Assembly (NCBI GenBank): GCA_016929355.1 | Contig: JAFGJA010000672.1 | Location: 1-16,126 of the forward strand | Length of the DNA: 16,126 nucleotides | Reading direction: 5' to 3' | Origin: Anaerolineae bacterium | GTDB taxonomy: Bacteria > Chloroflexota > Anaerolineae > Aggregatilineales > Aggregatilineaceae | Part shown: piece by piece, positions 1 through 8,349 of the stretch | How the letters are laid out: each line of letters opens with the position of its first letter | Position numbering within the stretch: position 1 is the stretch's first letter | The notes under the pieces: generated by a model | The model's database searches: none | Told to the model about the DNA's origin: nothing | Seen by the model: only the letters and a program-made list of their open reading frames with translations | Program-made: the position numbers and the translations under genes

Positions 1-3000
1 GCAGTCGGAGTCAGCGTATCAAGTTCGAGCGTATAAGGACCGCCGACCAATGCCTGATCACGCAGCACCAACGTATACGCGCCGGTTGCCGGCAGCACAA
101 ATTCCAGCATCGTTGGTGAATTTTCCGCGCCTTGCGCGCTGGCAAGAATAGCCGCTTGCCCGGCAACGCTAGCAGATCGCCAATCTGTCGCGATGAGTTC
201 AATTACCGGATACAGATCGGATGCTGTGCTGGATACGGTTGCGGAAATAACATCACCTTGCCGTCCCTCAAAAATCCAGGTATCGATTGAGTCGTCGAGG
301 TAAAAATACCCTTCTACAGCATGTCCATACGTTGTGACCGTACCCATTGAGCGTGCCGCCGTATCTTCCAATAACAATGTCACTTCATAAGCGGCTTCAC
401 CCGCAAAGGTCCCATCAACATTGCCCACGATCAACGAATAGTGTCCATCCATAGGTAACACGATCTGCTCAAGCCGTGATCCCGCACCATCTTCAAGTGA
501 TGTTTCTAATACTGTGCCGTCCTGCGCACGTAATTGCACACTCAAAGTCGGCAGATCGCCGCGCACAGTTCGAACATGCGCCGTGACCACATCACCGGCG
601 GTGCCCGCGAAGGTCCACACATCCAGGAAGTTTTCCGGTGTTAATACCTTGCCAGTCGTTTCACCATACCGGATCGCCCGTTCATCGTCCTGGGTATTGC
701 GTGTGTCACGTTCCAGGGAAATGCGATACACACCCGGCGTGCGCCCCCCGCTCACCATTGCTTGGTATACGCCCCCGCGCGGCAGCAGCACGCGATCAAA
801 TGCCAGTCCACCTTGTCCGATCAGTGTTTCCTTTTGCAAAAATACATTGCCCGCGCTATCGGCCAGTTGTAAGGTGAGCGGTGTTGGTGTGCCATCGGTG
901 AGCGGTTCCAGACGAATTGTCACCTGTTCACCAGACTGCCCCGCAAACAACCAGTGATCCGGTGCATTATTGGTTTCTAAACTTGCAATAGACGGCTCAC
1001 CTGCGATCAATACCCCGCCATCGCGCTGATTTGCAGTCGATTCAGTAAGTGTAAGATTCAATGCGAATCGCCCTGCGATCCCCGCATCGTCCCCCTCATG
1101 CGTTACCATAAGTTGATAAAGTCCATCACCAGCCAGTCTGTAGTCAACAATTTCAGTTAATGGGGGGATAGTGCTCATTGCTGCTTGTTGCAACGTTGTG
1201 TTGTTGGTATCAAACAGCGTCAGATTCAAATTCGTATTGCCCTGCGTGCGCAGCGCTTGGCTACTAATGACATCACCTGCTTTTCCCCAAAAGACATAGC
1301 GCTGGACATCATCAGGCTGAATGATCTCCCCCTCCATGACATCCCCATAAGACATGGTTTGGCCGCTAATGACCTGGGGCACAGTCTCATCGATACCAGT
1401 TAGTACACTCGCCGCCAGCGTATATCGCCCACCGTGATCAAGTTTAACGACCAGCGTATAAGTACCACCATCAGCAAAACGATGCGTCATATAAGCGCTG
1501 CTCGTGCCAGTTTGCAGCGTTTCCGCCAAAACCGTACCCCCGGCATTCAGCACGAACAAATCCGGCCCGGAGGTGTCTTCGAGTGCCACCACCGAAAAAC
1601 TAACCATCTGATTGGCATTTACCGAAAATTGCCAGGCTTGATAGCCTTGATCAGTCCTGATTTCACCTCGGTTTAGCGTATCAAAACCCATTGAAGCTGC
1701 CACCGCGAGAAATTCAGCGTCCGGCAAGATACGCGGGGTAATGTGGTCCGCTAAATTGACCCACGTACTGGCTGTGTCAGTTGAAATGTCTGTTGCAAAA
1801 ACCTCCTCTACCGGCAGATCAACAAACGGCGTGACGTTAGCTGTATGACCAAAAGGAGCCACCACAGTTGTTTCAACCAGATAAACGAGGCGTTCACTGG
1901 TTGATGGCTGTTTGATCACAATATCAAACTGTCCGCCGTATTCAACCGGAATGCCCACTAGCTTCAGCGAATCACGTTGTTCGCCACTGGCATTAGTAGC
2001 AACCAATAATCCATCCGGGCCGACAATTTGCAGGGTTGGGGCACTGGTTCCGACCAGCAACGTCACGTCAACATTGAGCAGCATGTCTGATGGAACCAGA
2101 ACCGACCAGCGATCAGAGGGCTTAGTCGTCGTCAAAACACCTTTAACGGGGGTATCGAGAGCGAATTCGCCGCCTTCACCCGGCGCACCTTGCAATGTAT
2201 ATGTGTGAGAGGCTTCATGGGTGGGATCAAACACCACTGCCCGATAGCGCCCGGCATGAGGCAAATGCACACGCAGCGTCGCCGTATTCGTGAGGCGATC
2301 TGTCGTGATCATGTCAAGCCATTCACCGTTCGGCGCTTCAATGATCAGCCCCGCCGACACATCGGTCCCCGATTGATCCAGTCGAAACTGCCACGTTTGC
2401 GCCTCCTGCACATCAATGATCCAGGTATCCGATCCGCCTACATCCAACACGCCTTCGACTGCGTTCGTCGTGGGTAATGTGCCTTGTTCCACTGGTTCGG
2501 TATACTGTTTAAAATCCAGTCCGGCCATACCTTGCTTGTTGACGACAATCTGATACCCATCGCTCAACGCGCCGGGACTCAAAATAATTTCGTATGCGCC
2601 ACTGTCCGCCAGCAGCAATGATTGCGTGGTCTGCGTCCTGATCGAACGAGTCGCCACCACCGTGCCATCCGGCGCGACGATCTGCATCGAACTTTCTGCC
2701 AATTCAGGATTAAACGGTGTAAGCGCAATCTCGACAAGATCGCCCGTTTGCCCGTGAAAGTACCAGGCTTCCGGCTGTGTAGAAGATGCTGTAATGCGCT
2801 GTGGCCGATCATAGATTAACGGGCGCGCCGCGCGCTGAGTTGTGGTCAACTGTTCAACATTGATACCAAAATCAAGCGGAATCGCTTCACGAAGACCAAT
2901 CGCGGAAACTTCAATCCAATACGTTCCCTGTTCTGGCAGCGTCACATTGGCTCGGACTGGGGTGATGCCGGAAAACGTATTGAGCAGCGCGCCACTCGGC

Positions 3001-3947
3001 GTCATCACTGTCAATGTACCCACCTGCGTCGGATCGGTCATATCCAGTGCCAGCGCGAGTACGCCCCTGGCGTTCACGCTATATAGCGCCGTCGGCGCAT
3101 CGGCATTCAAACGTCCTCGTGTCCCTATCCCTGGTGTCAGCATCAAGGGTGTCGGTTCCACATCTTCGGAACCAGCTTGCCGTAAAGTCAGCGCCAGATT
3201 ATAAGTGCCCTGGGTTGTACCGCTTTCACCGAAATTTCCACCGGCGCGCCGTGCTGATAGCGAGTAATTGCCCGTTGTTGGCAATGTCACCGCAAATAGA
3301 GCTGCATCTGTCCCCGTGCTCCCGAAATCTGTACTGACCAACACATCTCCCTGGGGTGAGATCAGCGAGAGATAGGTATCCAGATCGCCGCTTGTAGCCG
3401 ACATAATCGCATCAATGACATCACCGCGCGTGCCCCTGAAAGTCCAGAACTCCCGGAAGGTCGTATCAGTAATCTCACCGGATACAACGCGCCCATAGGT
3501 CAAAATACCCTCTTCCTGGGTTCCAGCTTCCTGCAATGTCAAATTGAGCGTATAGGCTCCGGTTGTATTGGTGTTGCGCGTTGCCCCGCTAATTGCCAGC
3601 ACATGCGGACCACTGGTGCGTAGTGTAGCCGTAAATAGAATTTGTGCGGGGCCATCCACCGGCCAATCTAGACTGAGAATCATCACCCCTTCAGGATCGT
3701 TTAATGTGATCGAGGGGATGAGATTACCGTCAGTCCGGTTAATCTGAATCGCAATGACATCATCTTGAGTACCGTCAAATTCCCAGCGATCAATCTCGTT
3801 GGTTGTGGCAATTTCACCTGTAACGGTATCCCCATATTGAATACGCACAGTGGCTTGTGCGGCAGCAAAAAAAGTAGCATACCCCAAAGTCAGTGTAACA
3901 AGTACGGCTGCCAGGAGTCCAAACCATAGTAAATGTCGGTGGCGCAT
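1..3947 (-). CDS. Giant secreted PPC-repeat protein, N-terminal ~1315 residues (3' end outside window)
   Basis: One frame stays open from an ATG at 3947 to the left edge. A GGAG Shine-Dalgarno lies 5 nt upstream (3953-3956). Residues 1-32 form a signal peptide: Arg/His-rich start, hydrophobic core LLAAVLVTLTLG, cleavage-like AQA before T33. The rest is about eleven degenerate repeats of 110-130 residues. Each has the pattern YGxxVxGxI, then an aromatic strand WxFxG, then GDVI/GDLV, then a L-x-L-x-xPxG turn. Clear copies begin near + positions 3850, 3500, 1355, 690 and 340; those between about 1700 and 2900 are more divergent. This matches the bacterial pre-peptidase C-terminal (PPC, PF04151-like) beta-sandwich, usually an accessory domain on secreted enzymes. 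No protease or other catalytic domain and no anchor is visible, so any such part lies beyond the edge. Likely role is at the cell surface or outside; the ligand is unknown. Secretion and repeat identity are fairly sure, function is not. Confidence 0.85.
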   Translation of the reverse strand, partial: MRHRHLLWFGLLAAVLVTLTLGYATFFAAAQATVRIQYGDTVTGEIATTNEIDRWEFDGTQDDVIAIQINRTDGNLIPSITLNDPEGVMILSLDWPVDGPAQILFTATLRTSGPHVLAISGATRNTNTTGAYTLNLTLQEAGTQEEGILTYGRVVSGEITDTTFREFWTFRGTRGDVIDAIMSATSGDLDTYLSLISPQGDVLVSTDFGSTGTDAALFAVTLPTTGNYSLSARRAGGNFGESGTTQGTYNLALTLRQAGSEDVEPTPLMLTPGIGTRGRLNADAPTALYSVNARGVLALALDMTDPTQVGTLTVMTPSGALLNTFSGITPVRANVTLPEQGTYWIEVSAIGLREAIPLDFGINVEQLTTTQRAARPLIYDRPQRITASSTQPEAWYFHGQTGDLVEIALTPFNPELAESSMQIVAPDGTVVATRSIRTQTTQSLLLADSGAYEIILSPGALSDGYQIVVNKQGMAGLDFKQYTEPVEQGTLPTTNAVEGVLDVGGSDTWIIDVQEAQTWQFRLDQSGTDVSAGLIIEAPNGEWLDMITTDRLTNTATLRVHLPHAGRYRAVVFDPTHEASHTYTLQGAPGEGGEFALDTPVKGVLTTTKPSDRWSVLVPSDMLLNVDVTLLVGTSAPTLQIVGPDGLLVATNASGEQRDSLKLVGIPVEYGGQFDIVIKQPSTSERLVYLVETTVVAPFGHTANVTPFVDLPVEEVFATDISTDTASTWVNLADHITPRILPDAEFLAVAASMGFDTLNRGEIRTDQGYQAWQFSVNANQMVSFSVVALEDTSGPDLFVLNAGGTVLAETLQTGTSSAYMTHRFADGGTYTLVVKLDHGGRYTLAASVLTGIDETVPQVISGQTMSYGDVMEGEIIQPDDVQRYVFWGKAGDVISSQALRTQGNTNLNLTLFDTNNTTLQQAAMSTIPPLTEIVDYRLAGDGLYQLMVTHEGDDAGIAGRFALNLTLTESTANQRDGGVLIAGEPSIASLETNNAPDHWLFAGQSGEQVTIRLEPLTDGTPTPLTLQLADSAGNVFLQKETLIGQGGLAFDRVLLPRGGVYQAMVSGGRTPGVYRISLERDTRNTQDDERAIRYGETTGKVLTPENFLDVWTFAGTAGDVVTAHVRTVRGDLPTLSVQLRAQDGTVLETSLEDGAGSRLEQIVLPMDGHYSLIVGNVDGTFAGEAAYEVTLLLEDTAARSMGTVTTYGHAVEGYFYLDDSIDTWIFEGRQGDVISATVSSTASDLYPVIELIATDWRSASVAGQAAILASAQGAENSPTMLEFVLPATGAYTLVLRDQALVGGPYTLELDTLTPT

Positions 3948-3950
3948 TAT

Positions 3951-3989
3951 TTCTCCACAGATATTGAAAGAATAGTCTTCTCCATTATA
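3951..3989 (-). promoter_or_regulatory. Possible -10 box and RBS for the PPC-repeat gene
   Basis: On the minus strand a perfect TATAAT lies at 3989-3984, about 37 nt before the ATG, and GGAGAA at 3956-3951 is a good ribosome binding site. No convincing -35 hexamer sits 16-18 bp further upstream; the region there is simply AT-rich. The -10 match alone supports the call weakly. Confidence 0.4.
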
Positions 3990-4028
3990 GTAGACAATTT
4001 TATTTATGAGTATTGATGGTTGGCTTTC

Positions 4029-4077
4029 AGTTTGTGACGGGCTTTTAGTTCGTGATTATCGCTTGCTTAGTTTGTCA
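4029..4077 (+). repeat. Three direct repeats AGTTYGTSA upstream of the TPR gene
   Basis: AGTTTGTGA (4029-4037), AGTTCGTGA (4047-4055) and AGTTTGTCA (4069-4077) differ from each other by one or two bases. They are spaced 18 and 22 bp start to start. The third copy sits between the -35 and -10 of the promoter at 4063-4090. Short direct repeats in this position can be regulator binding sites; chance or slipped duplication is also possible. Confidence 0.4.
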
Positions 4078-4090
4078 GTCTGGCTATAAT
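4063..4090 (+). promoter_or_regulatory. Sigma70-type promoter for the TPR membrane protein gene
   Basis: TTGCTT (4063-4068), a 16-bp spacer and a perfect TATAAT (4085-4090) lie 38 bp before the ATG at 4129. The gene also has a good ribosome binding site, AAAGGAA at 4114-4120, 8 nt before the start. Predicted transcription starts near 4097. Confidence 0.65.
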
Positions 4091-4128
4091 GCGTGTATAG
4101 CAATTCTCTGCACAAAGGAAATTGACTG

Positions 4129-5289
4129 ATGACGACAGCCGATGATCTTCAGCAAGCATATCAGCTGATTAGAGAAGACCGTTCTGAAGAAGCGGAAGCG
4201 CTTTTGATCCCGCTCTTGATGACCGAACCAGATAATGTGGATGCATGGTGGTTGATGGCCTATGCCGTCGAGGACCCCAACGAGGTTCGTGAAGCACTCA
4301 ACAAGGTGTTAGAACTCGATCCCAACTACTCACAGGCGTCTAAAGCTCGTGAAATGTTAGCCCAGATCAATGCTCAACATCCCCCATCTTCTGCCGCCGA
4401 AGAATCGTTTTTTGACGATGACGACGATTTGTTTGGCGGTGATAGTACGATTGACGAAAGCTTCTTCGATTCAGGTTTCGAGGCCGGATATGAAGCGACC
4501 CCATTCGGTCATGAATCAGATGAACTTACGGCAGATGATCTTATTTTTGATGATGGTTTGGATAACGAATTTGCTGCATCGTTAGCCCCGCCGGAAGGCA
4601 TGATGACGGCGGCTGAATTATTTGGTGAAGAAGAGGAAGACATATTTGGCAATGCGGATACGTCCACCGCGCAGCCTGCATCAGCGCCACGACCTGCTAC
4701 GTTCACTCTGGATGATATTGACGAGCCATTAGACGACGAAGACCGTGCCGCGTTAGAAGAGCAAAGCGGGCGACGTGAGGGCCGGCGGCGGCGCTGGACG
4801 ATTATGGCTCTGTTCGTGTTGATCGTTTTTGTCGTGCCGATTGTGCTGATTCTTGTGTTACTTACCAGTGGCGGCGGCGGTGTATCCGATCCTGGTCCAC
4901 TTGAATCAATAGTGGTCGAGTCACAGGCGGTCAATGATGCACGGCAGGACGCGGGTAATCAACTCCGGCCCGTGCTTGGGATGGATAGCCAGATTGTGAT
5001 CGCTAAGAGTTCTTTTGGCGATACCTTTTTCGCCAAAATTTGTGCCCAACCCGGCCCGGATTTATCGGCAAAAGTCTGGCAAGCAATGGATACTGTCACC
5101 CGGCAAGCGCCCCGACTTGAAGGTGAACTGGCAGCAATTGGCGTATCGCTTGAAAATTGCAGTGGCGCAGAGCATGATACCTATTACCGTGCGGCAGTCG
5201 CAATGGCCGACGCCATTCGCTACGCTAACGGTGATTTCAATGATGAAACCGGATCAGCTAATTTTCAGGCGCTCTGGAAAAAGTCGTAG
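4129..5289 (+). CDS. TPR-like single-pass membrane protein with acidic linker
   Basis: This 386-residue protein has no recognised overall family name. Residues 1-85 look like one or two tetratricopeptide repeats: repeated A-x-x-L-I, W-W-L-M-A-Y-A and ALNKVLELDPNY motifs. Residues 88-205 are a low-complexity acidic linker rich in Asp, Glu, Phe and Ser, probably disordered. A cluster of arginines (about 214-222) precedes a membrane helix at 223-246, then a Gly-rich turn. Positive-inside charge predicts that the TPR part is cytoplasmic and the C-terminal ~135 residues are outside. That outer domain has two cysteines (in KICAQPG and ENCSG) that could form a disulphide. TPRs usually bind partner proteins, so a scaffold or sensor role is an inference. 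It has its own promoter and converges on the histidine kinase gene; a functional link with that kinase cannot be shown. Confidence 0.85.
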   Translation: MTTADDLQQAYQLIREDRSEEAEALLIPLLMTEPDNVDAWWLMAYAVEDPNEVREALNKVLELDPNYSQASKAREMLAQINAQHPPSSAAEESFFDDDDDLFGGDSTIDESFFDSGFEAGYEATPFGHESDELTADDLIFDDGLDNEFAASLAPPEGMMTAAELFGEEEEDIFGNADTSTAQPASAPRPATFTLDDIDEPLDDEDRAALEEQSGRREGRRRRWTIMALFVLIVFVVPIVLILVLLTSGGGGVSDPGPLESIVVESQAVNDARQDAGNQLRPVLGMDSQIVIAKSSFGDTFFAKICAQPGPDLSAKVWQAMDTVTRQAPRLEGELAAIGVSLENCSGAEHDTYYRAAVAMADAIRYANGDFNDETGSANFQALWKKS

Positions 5290-5298
5290 GATGTTCGC

Positions 5299-5329
5299 GG
5301 GGCGGCTTGATAAAAGTCGCCCTCATTTC
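5299..5329. terminator. Hairpin between convergent genes, possible terminator
   Basis: GGGCGGCTT (5300-5308) pairs with AAGTCGCCC (5314-5322) through 9 bp including one G-U, with a 5-nt GATAA loop. It lies between the stop codons of the convergent TPR and kinase genes. The 3' side on the plus strand is only TCATTT, not a true U-run, and the minus strand has none. It may stop transcription from the left weakly or act only as a 3'-end stabilising hairpin. Confidence 0.45.
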
Positions 5330-5341
5330 CCATATACCGGG

Positions 5342-6976
5342 CTAATTGTGAAAATAAGGCAGCCATACCGTAAATTTACTACCGACTCCCGGTTCGCTTT
5401 CGACCCGAATATTGCCGCCATGTCCCTGGATGATACCATAACTCACCGATAAACCTAAGCCGGTTCCATCATCTTTGGTGGAATAGAATGGTTCAAAAAT
5501 TTGTGAGATGGTATGTTCGTCCATGCCTTCGCCCGTATCAGCAATTTCAATCGCGGCCCCATTCCCCTCGATATGAATGCCAACACTCACCACGCCACCT
5601 TCGGGCATTGATTCCATCGCATTTAGCACGAGATTCAGCAGCACTTGTTTGAGTTGAGTTGGCGATCCCTTTACCATCGGGACTTCGCGCAGATTAGCGT
5701 CAATATTCACCCGCGCGCGTTCCAGTTGCTTCTTGGTCAGAATAATGACTTCCTCAACCAATGGGCGAATTTGGACCGGCACAGTATCGCTGGTGCTGGG
5801 TCGCGCAAAATCTAACAACCGCGAAACAATCGATTTAATGCGCTGCACTTCGCTTTCCGCCACCCGCAAACTTTCCAGATCAACAGGAGCTTCATTCTCA
5901 ACGTCTTCAATCGCCCCTTCCAGACACGTCAGCACCGGTTGCAAGGGGTTGTTGACTTCATGTGCTACCCCTGCGGCCAATCGTCCTAGCGCTGCGAGTT
6001 TTTCCGTTTGCACTAATTGATCCTGTGCCGCGCGTAATTCTTGGGTCCGTTGCTCGACCATATTTTCCAGGTTTTGCGCGTAACTTTGTAGGGCTGCATG
6101 AAGTTGGGCGTTACGTACCGCCAGCGCTGCCTGTTCCCCAATCGAGCGCAGCATCCGAAAATTGCTTTCGCCAAATTCTGATGATCCGCCGTGTGCCGCA
6201 AACAAAATACCTAACACTTCGCCATGATGCTTGAGCGGAGCCGCCATCCCGATTCCCTGGTTGATGTCCTGCAAATACACATCATCCTCGACCCGGACCA
6301 GAATCGGTTCGCGGCTGACAAAGACCCGGTTGATAATCGTGTCTTTTCTCAATAACACTGCTTTAGCTCTATCAAGCTGTTCATGTTTCCCCTGAAGTGA
6401 GTCTTGATAGCTCACAGGCCCGCCCTGCTCATCCAACAAGTAAAGTTCGACATGCTCGGCTTCTAATTGATCGCAAGTGATGTCTACGATCAACTCGGTC
6501 AATTCGTCTAACCCTAGCCGTTGGTTAAATTCCCCGCCAATCCGTACCAACGCTTCAAGTTCATCACTCCGGCGCTGCAAGCGATCTTCGAGTTGGCGAG
6601 CACGCATCTTGCTGTGGGCACGCGCCAACAATTCATGATAATCATAGGGTTTCCGCACATAATCATCTGCGCCCAACTGAAAACCGTGCGCCACATCGGA
6701 AGGTTCACGCGCGGCTGCCGTCACGAAGATAACTGGGATGCGTTCGGTTTCAGGTTGTTCGCGCAGGCGTTCCGTAACTTCAAATCCGCTCATTTTGGGC
6801 ATTTGCACATCCATCAAAATCAAATCTGGCCGTAGTTCGCGCGCTTTTTCCAGGGCTAATACACCATTTTCAGCGCTCTCAACCTCGAATCCATCACGCT
6901 CGAAGATATGTTTTAAGAGCATCACCGCATTTTGTTCATCATCAGCGACCAAGACCAGGGGTTTTTGTGTTGGCAT
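5342..6976 (-). CDS. Soluble receiver-GAF-histidine kinase (reverse hybrid two-component protein)
   Basis: The start is placed at 6976 (544 residues) because AGAAGGAGTC (6990-6981) is a strong Shine-Dalgarno five nt upstream; the in-frame ATG at 7057 would add 27 residues unlike a receiver domain. Residues 5-125 are a CheY-like receiver: acidic pair D12/D13, phospho-acceptor D56 in LILMD, T86, K109 in RKP. Residues about 140-295 resemble a GAF sensor domain. A coiled coil (296-326) leads to a HisKA domain with H339 in GVAHEVNNP. The HATPase domain has N452 (N-box), D480-x-G482-x-G484 (G1), the FEPFYSTK F-box and GTGLGLS (G2). All catalytic residues are present. There is no membrane segment, so it acts in the cytoplasm. 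It probably autophosphorylates on H339; the N-terminal receiver may tune that activity. No separate response regulator is encoded nearby. Confidence 0.93.
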   Translation of the reverse strand: MPTQKPLVLVADDEQNAVMLLKHIFERDGFEVESAENGVLALEKARELRPDLILMDVQMPKMSGFEVTERLREQPETERIPVIFVTAAAREPSDVAHGFQLGADDYVRKPYDYHELLARAHSKMRARQLEDRLQRRSDELEALVRIGGEFNQRLGLDELTELIVDITCDQLEAEHVELYLLDEQGGPVSYQDSLQGKHEQLDRAKAVLLRKDTIINRVFVSREPILVRVEDDVYLQDINQGIGMAAPLKHHGEVLGILFAAHGGSSEFGESNFRMLRSIGEQAALAVRNAQLHAALQSYAQNLENMVEQRTQELRAAQDQLVQTEKLAALGRLAAGVAHEVNNPLQPVLTCLEGAIEDVENEAPVDLESLRVAESEVQRIKSIVSRLLDFARPSTSDTVPVQIRPLVEEVIILTKKQLERARVNIDANLREVPMVKGSPTQLKQVLLNLVLNAMESMPEGGVVSVGIHIEGNGAAIEIADTGEGMDEHTISQIFEPFYSTKDDGTGLGLSVSYGIIQGHGGNIRVESEPGVGSKFTVWLPYFHN

Positions 6977-7057
6977 GTGTGACTCCTTCTTTGTACACAG
7001 GCTGGATAGTTTCATGGTTTCAATAATAATGCCTCTTGTTGAATCAGGGAAGCACAC

Positions 7058-7086
7058 TTAAACTCCATACAACACTATGTTACAAT
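7058..7086 (+). promoter_or_regulatory. Extended -10 promoter of the S41/smpB operon
   Basis: TTAAAC (7058-7063), a 17-bp spacer and TACAAT (7081-7086) lie 45 bp before the first S41 start. TGT directly before the -10 forms an extended -10 element. The segment 7073-7087 matches the trpS promoter region 13713-13727 at 14 of 15 positions. Confidence 0.6.
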
Positions 7087-7131
7087 TGCTGTTCTAATCC
7101 AAATCCATTTTTCGGTGGGAGAGGCTGTGGC

Positions 7132-8334
7132 ATGACACAACATTTAAAACGACGGCAGCGCGTACTTGATGCCATCGCGCGTGGGGTGCTGGCGGGCCTC
7201 GTGTTGAGCACCGCTTTTCTGGCTGGCTTCATTGTGCGCGGCTGGGATTCTGCCACGGCCCAGGATCAAGACACGGAAACCTTCACGCTGCTCAACGAGG
7301 TTGAAAATTTACTGACCGCCCATTATCTGCGTGATCTTCCCTCAGAGAGCGAGATGGAATACGCCGCCATTCGTGGGTATCTTGGATCATTAGCTGATCC
7401 GTACACCTTTTTCATCGATCCGCCTGTGGCTCAGAGTGAATCAGATGTGCTGGCCGGGCAGTATGGCGGCATTGGCGTGCAAGTTAAGCATAATGAGCGT
7501 GGTTTTTTCGAACTATACCCATTTCCCGATAGCCCCGCGATCAAAGCTGGCGTACAGGATGGTGACATTTTGCTCACCGTCAATGGCGAAGACATTGCCG
7601 CCGGTGAACGGCTGGATGTCATTGACCGTTTATTGCGTGGTGAAGTCGGTGATGGCAACGGGGTGACGCTTATCGTTATGGGACCAGATGCCACCGAACC
7701 CCGTGAATACTTCATTGAATTTGATGTAGTGCAAGTGCCCTCTGTCATCTGGCGGCGGTTGGTTGAGGAACCCACCTTTGGTTACATTCATCTGATGCGT
7801 TTTACTGCACGCACTCCCGAAGAATTACATACGGCCCTGACCGAATTGGACGAACAAGGTGTTGTGGCATTGGTGCTTGATCTGCGTGGTAATTCTGGCG
7901 GCTTATTGCAGGAATCGGTTGAGGTCGCCTCAGAATTTCTAGATGGCGGCCCGGTATTTTATGATCGCAACCGCGCAGGCGAAGAGACAGTCGAAGCTGC
8001 CGCCGGGGGTGCGGGGTTGGATAAACCGTTAGTTGTGTTAGTTGATGGGGGAACGGCCAGCGCTGCCGAACTGGTAGCCGGAGCTATCCGAGATCGGGAA
8101 CGCGGTGTTCTGATTGGTCAACGTACCTATGGCAAAGGGTCTGTCCAGTTGATTTTCCGTCTATCCGACGAGTCCTCGATCCACATTACTTCTTCCGAAT
8201 GGTTCACGCCCGCCCATACCCCATTGGATGGGACGGGTCTGGAACCTGATATTGCCATGATTCCGGCTGAGGATGGACGTGATGTGGAATTAGGTGAAGC
8301 CATCCGTCATTTGCAGGCCGGATTAGCCGAGTAG
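7132..8334 (+). CDS. S41 family C-terminal processing protease (CtpA/Prc-like), first copy
   Basis: Start at 7132 is chosen because GGGAGAGG (7117-7124) lies 7 nt upstream; an in-frame extension to 7036 is unlikely. The 400-residue protein opens with basic residues and a hydrophobic helix (about 15-36), then ATAQDQD: a signal peptide or N-terminal anchor, so it works outside the membrane. Residues 50-105 are the N-terminal helical part with the DPYTFF motif. A PDZ domain follows (about 108-190; GGIGVQV, GVQDGDILLTVNG). The peptidase core has LVLDLRGNSGG, nucleophile S310 in GGTASAAE, general base K335 in GQRTYGKGS, and Q339, the usual S41 serine-lysine arrangement. It should cut proteins near their C-termini. 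It is first in a four-gene unit; the second S41 gene starts 15 bp after its stop. Length is normal for CtpA-type enzymes. Confidence 0.95.
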   Translation: MTQHLKRRQRVLDAIARGVLAGLVLSTAFLAGFIVRGWDSATAQDQDTETFTLLNEVENLLTAHYLRDLPSESEMEYAAIRGYLGSLADPYTFFIDPPVAQSESDVLAGQYGGIGVQVKHNERGFFELYPFPDSPAIKAGVQDGDILLTVNGEDIAAGERLDVIDRLLRGEVGDGNGVTLIVMGPDATEPREYFIEFDVVQVPSVIWRRLVEEPTFGYIHLMRFTARTPEELHTALTELDEQGVVALVLDLRGNSGGLLQESVEVASEFLDGGPVFYDRNRAGEETVEAAAGGAGLDKPLVVLVDGGTASAAELVAGAIRDRERGVLIGQRTYGKGSVQLIFRLSDESSIHITSSEWFTPAHTPLDGTGLEPDIAMIPAEDGRDVELGEAIRHLQAGLAE

Positions 8335-8349
8335 GAAGTAGCTAACACC

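Noticed and set aside
514..957. 147-residue plus-strand open frame, and several others between 638 and 3337, opposite the PPC-repeat gene
   Set aside because: Antisense shadows: the minus-strand frame is open for the entire region, has signal peptide and family motifs; the plus-strand products show no domain, ribosome site or promoter.
4509..4934. 141-residue minus-strand frame rich in Ser and Asn
   Set aside because: It is the mirror of the acidic low-complexity linker and membrane helix of the TPR gene; composition explains the open frame.
6977..7057. 27-residue N-terminal extension of the histidine kinase from the ATG at 7057
   Set aside because: The extension does not fit a receiver domain, and the ATG at 6976 has a strong Shine-Dalgarno at the right distance.
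7036..7131. N-terminal extension of the first S41 protease
   Set aside because: It would include the extended -10 promoter and the Shine-Dalgarno of the internal ATG; the signal-peptide layout fits the start at 7132.
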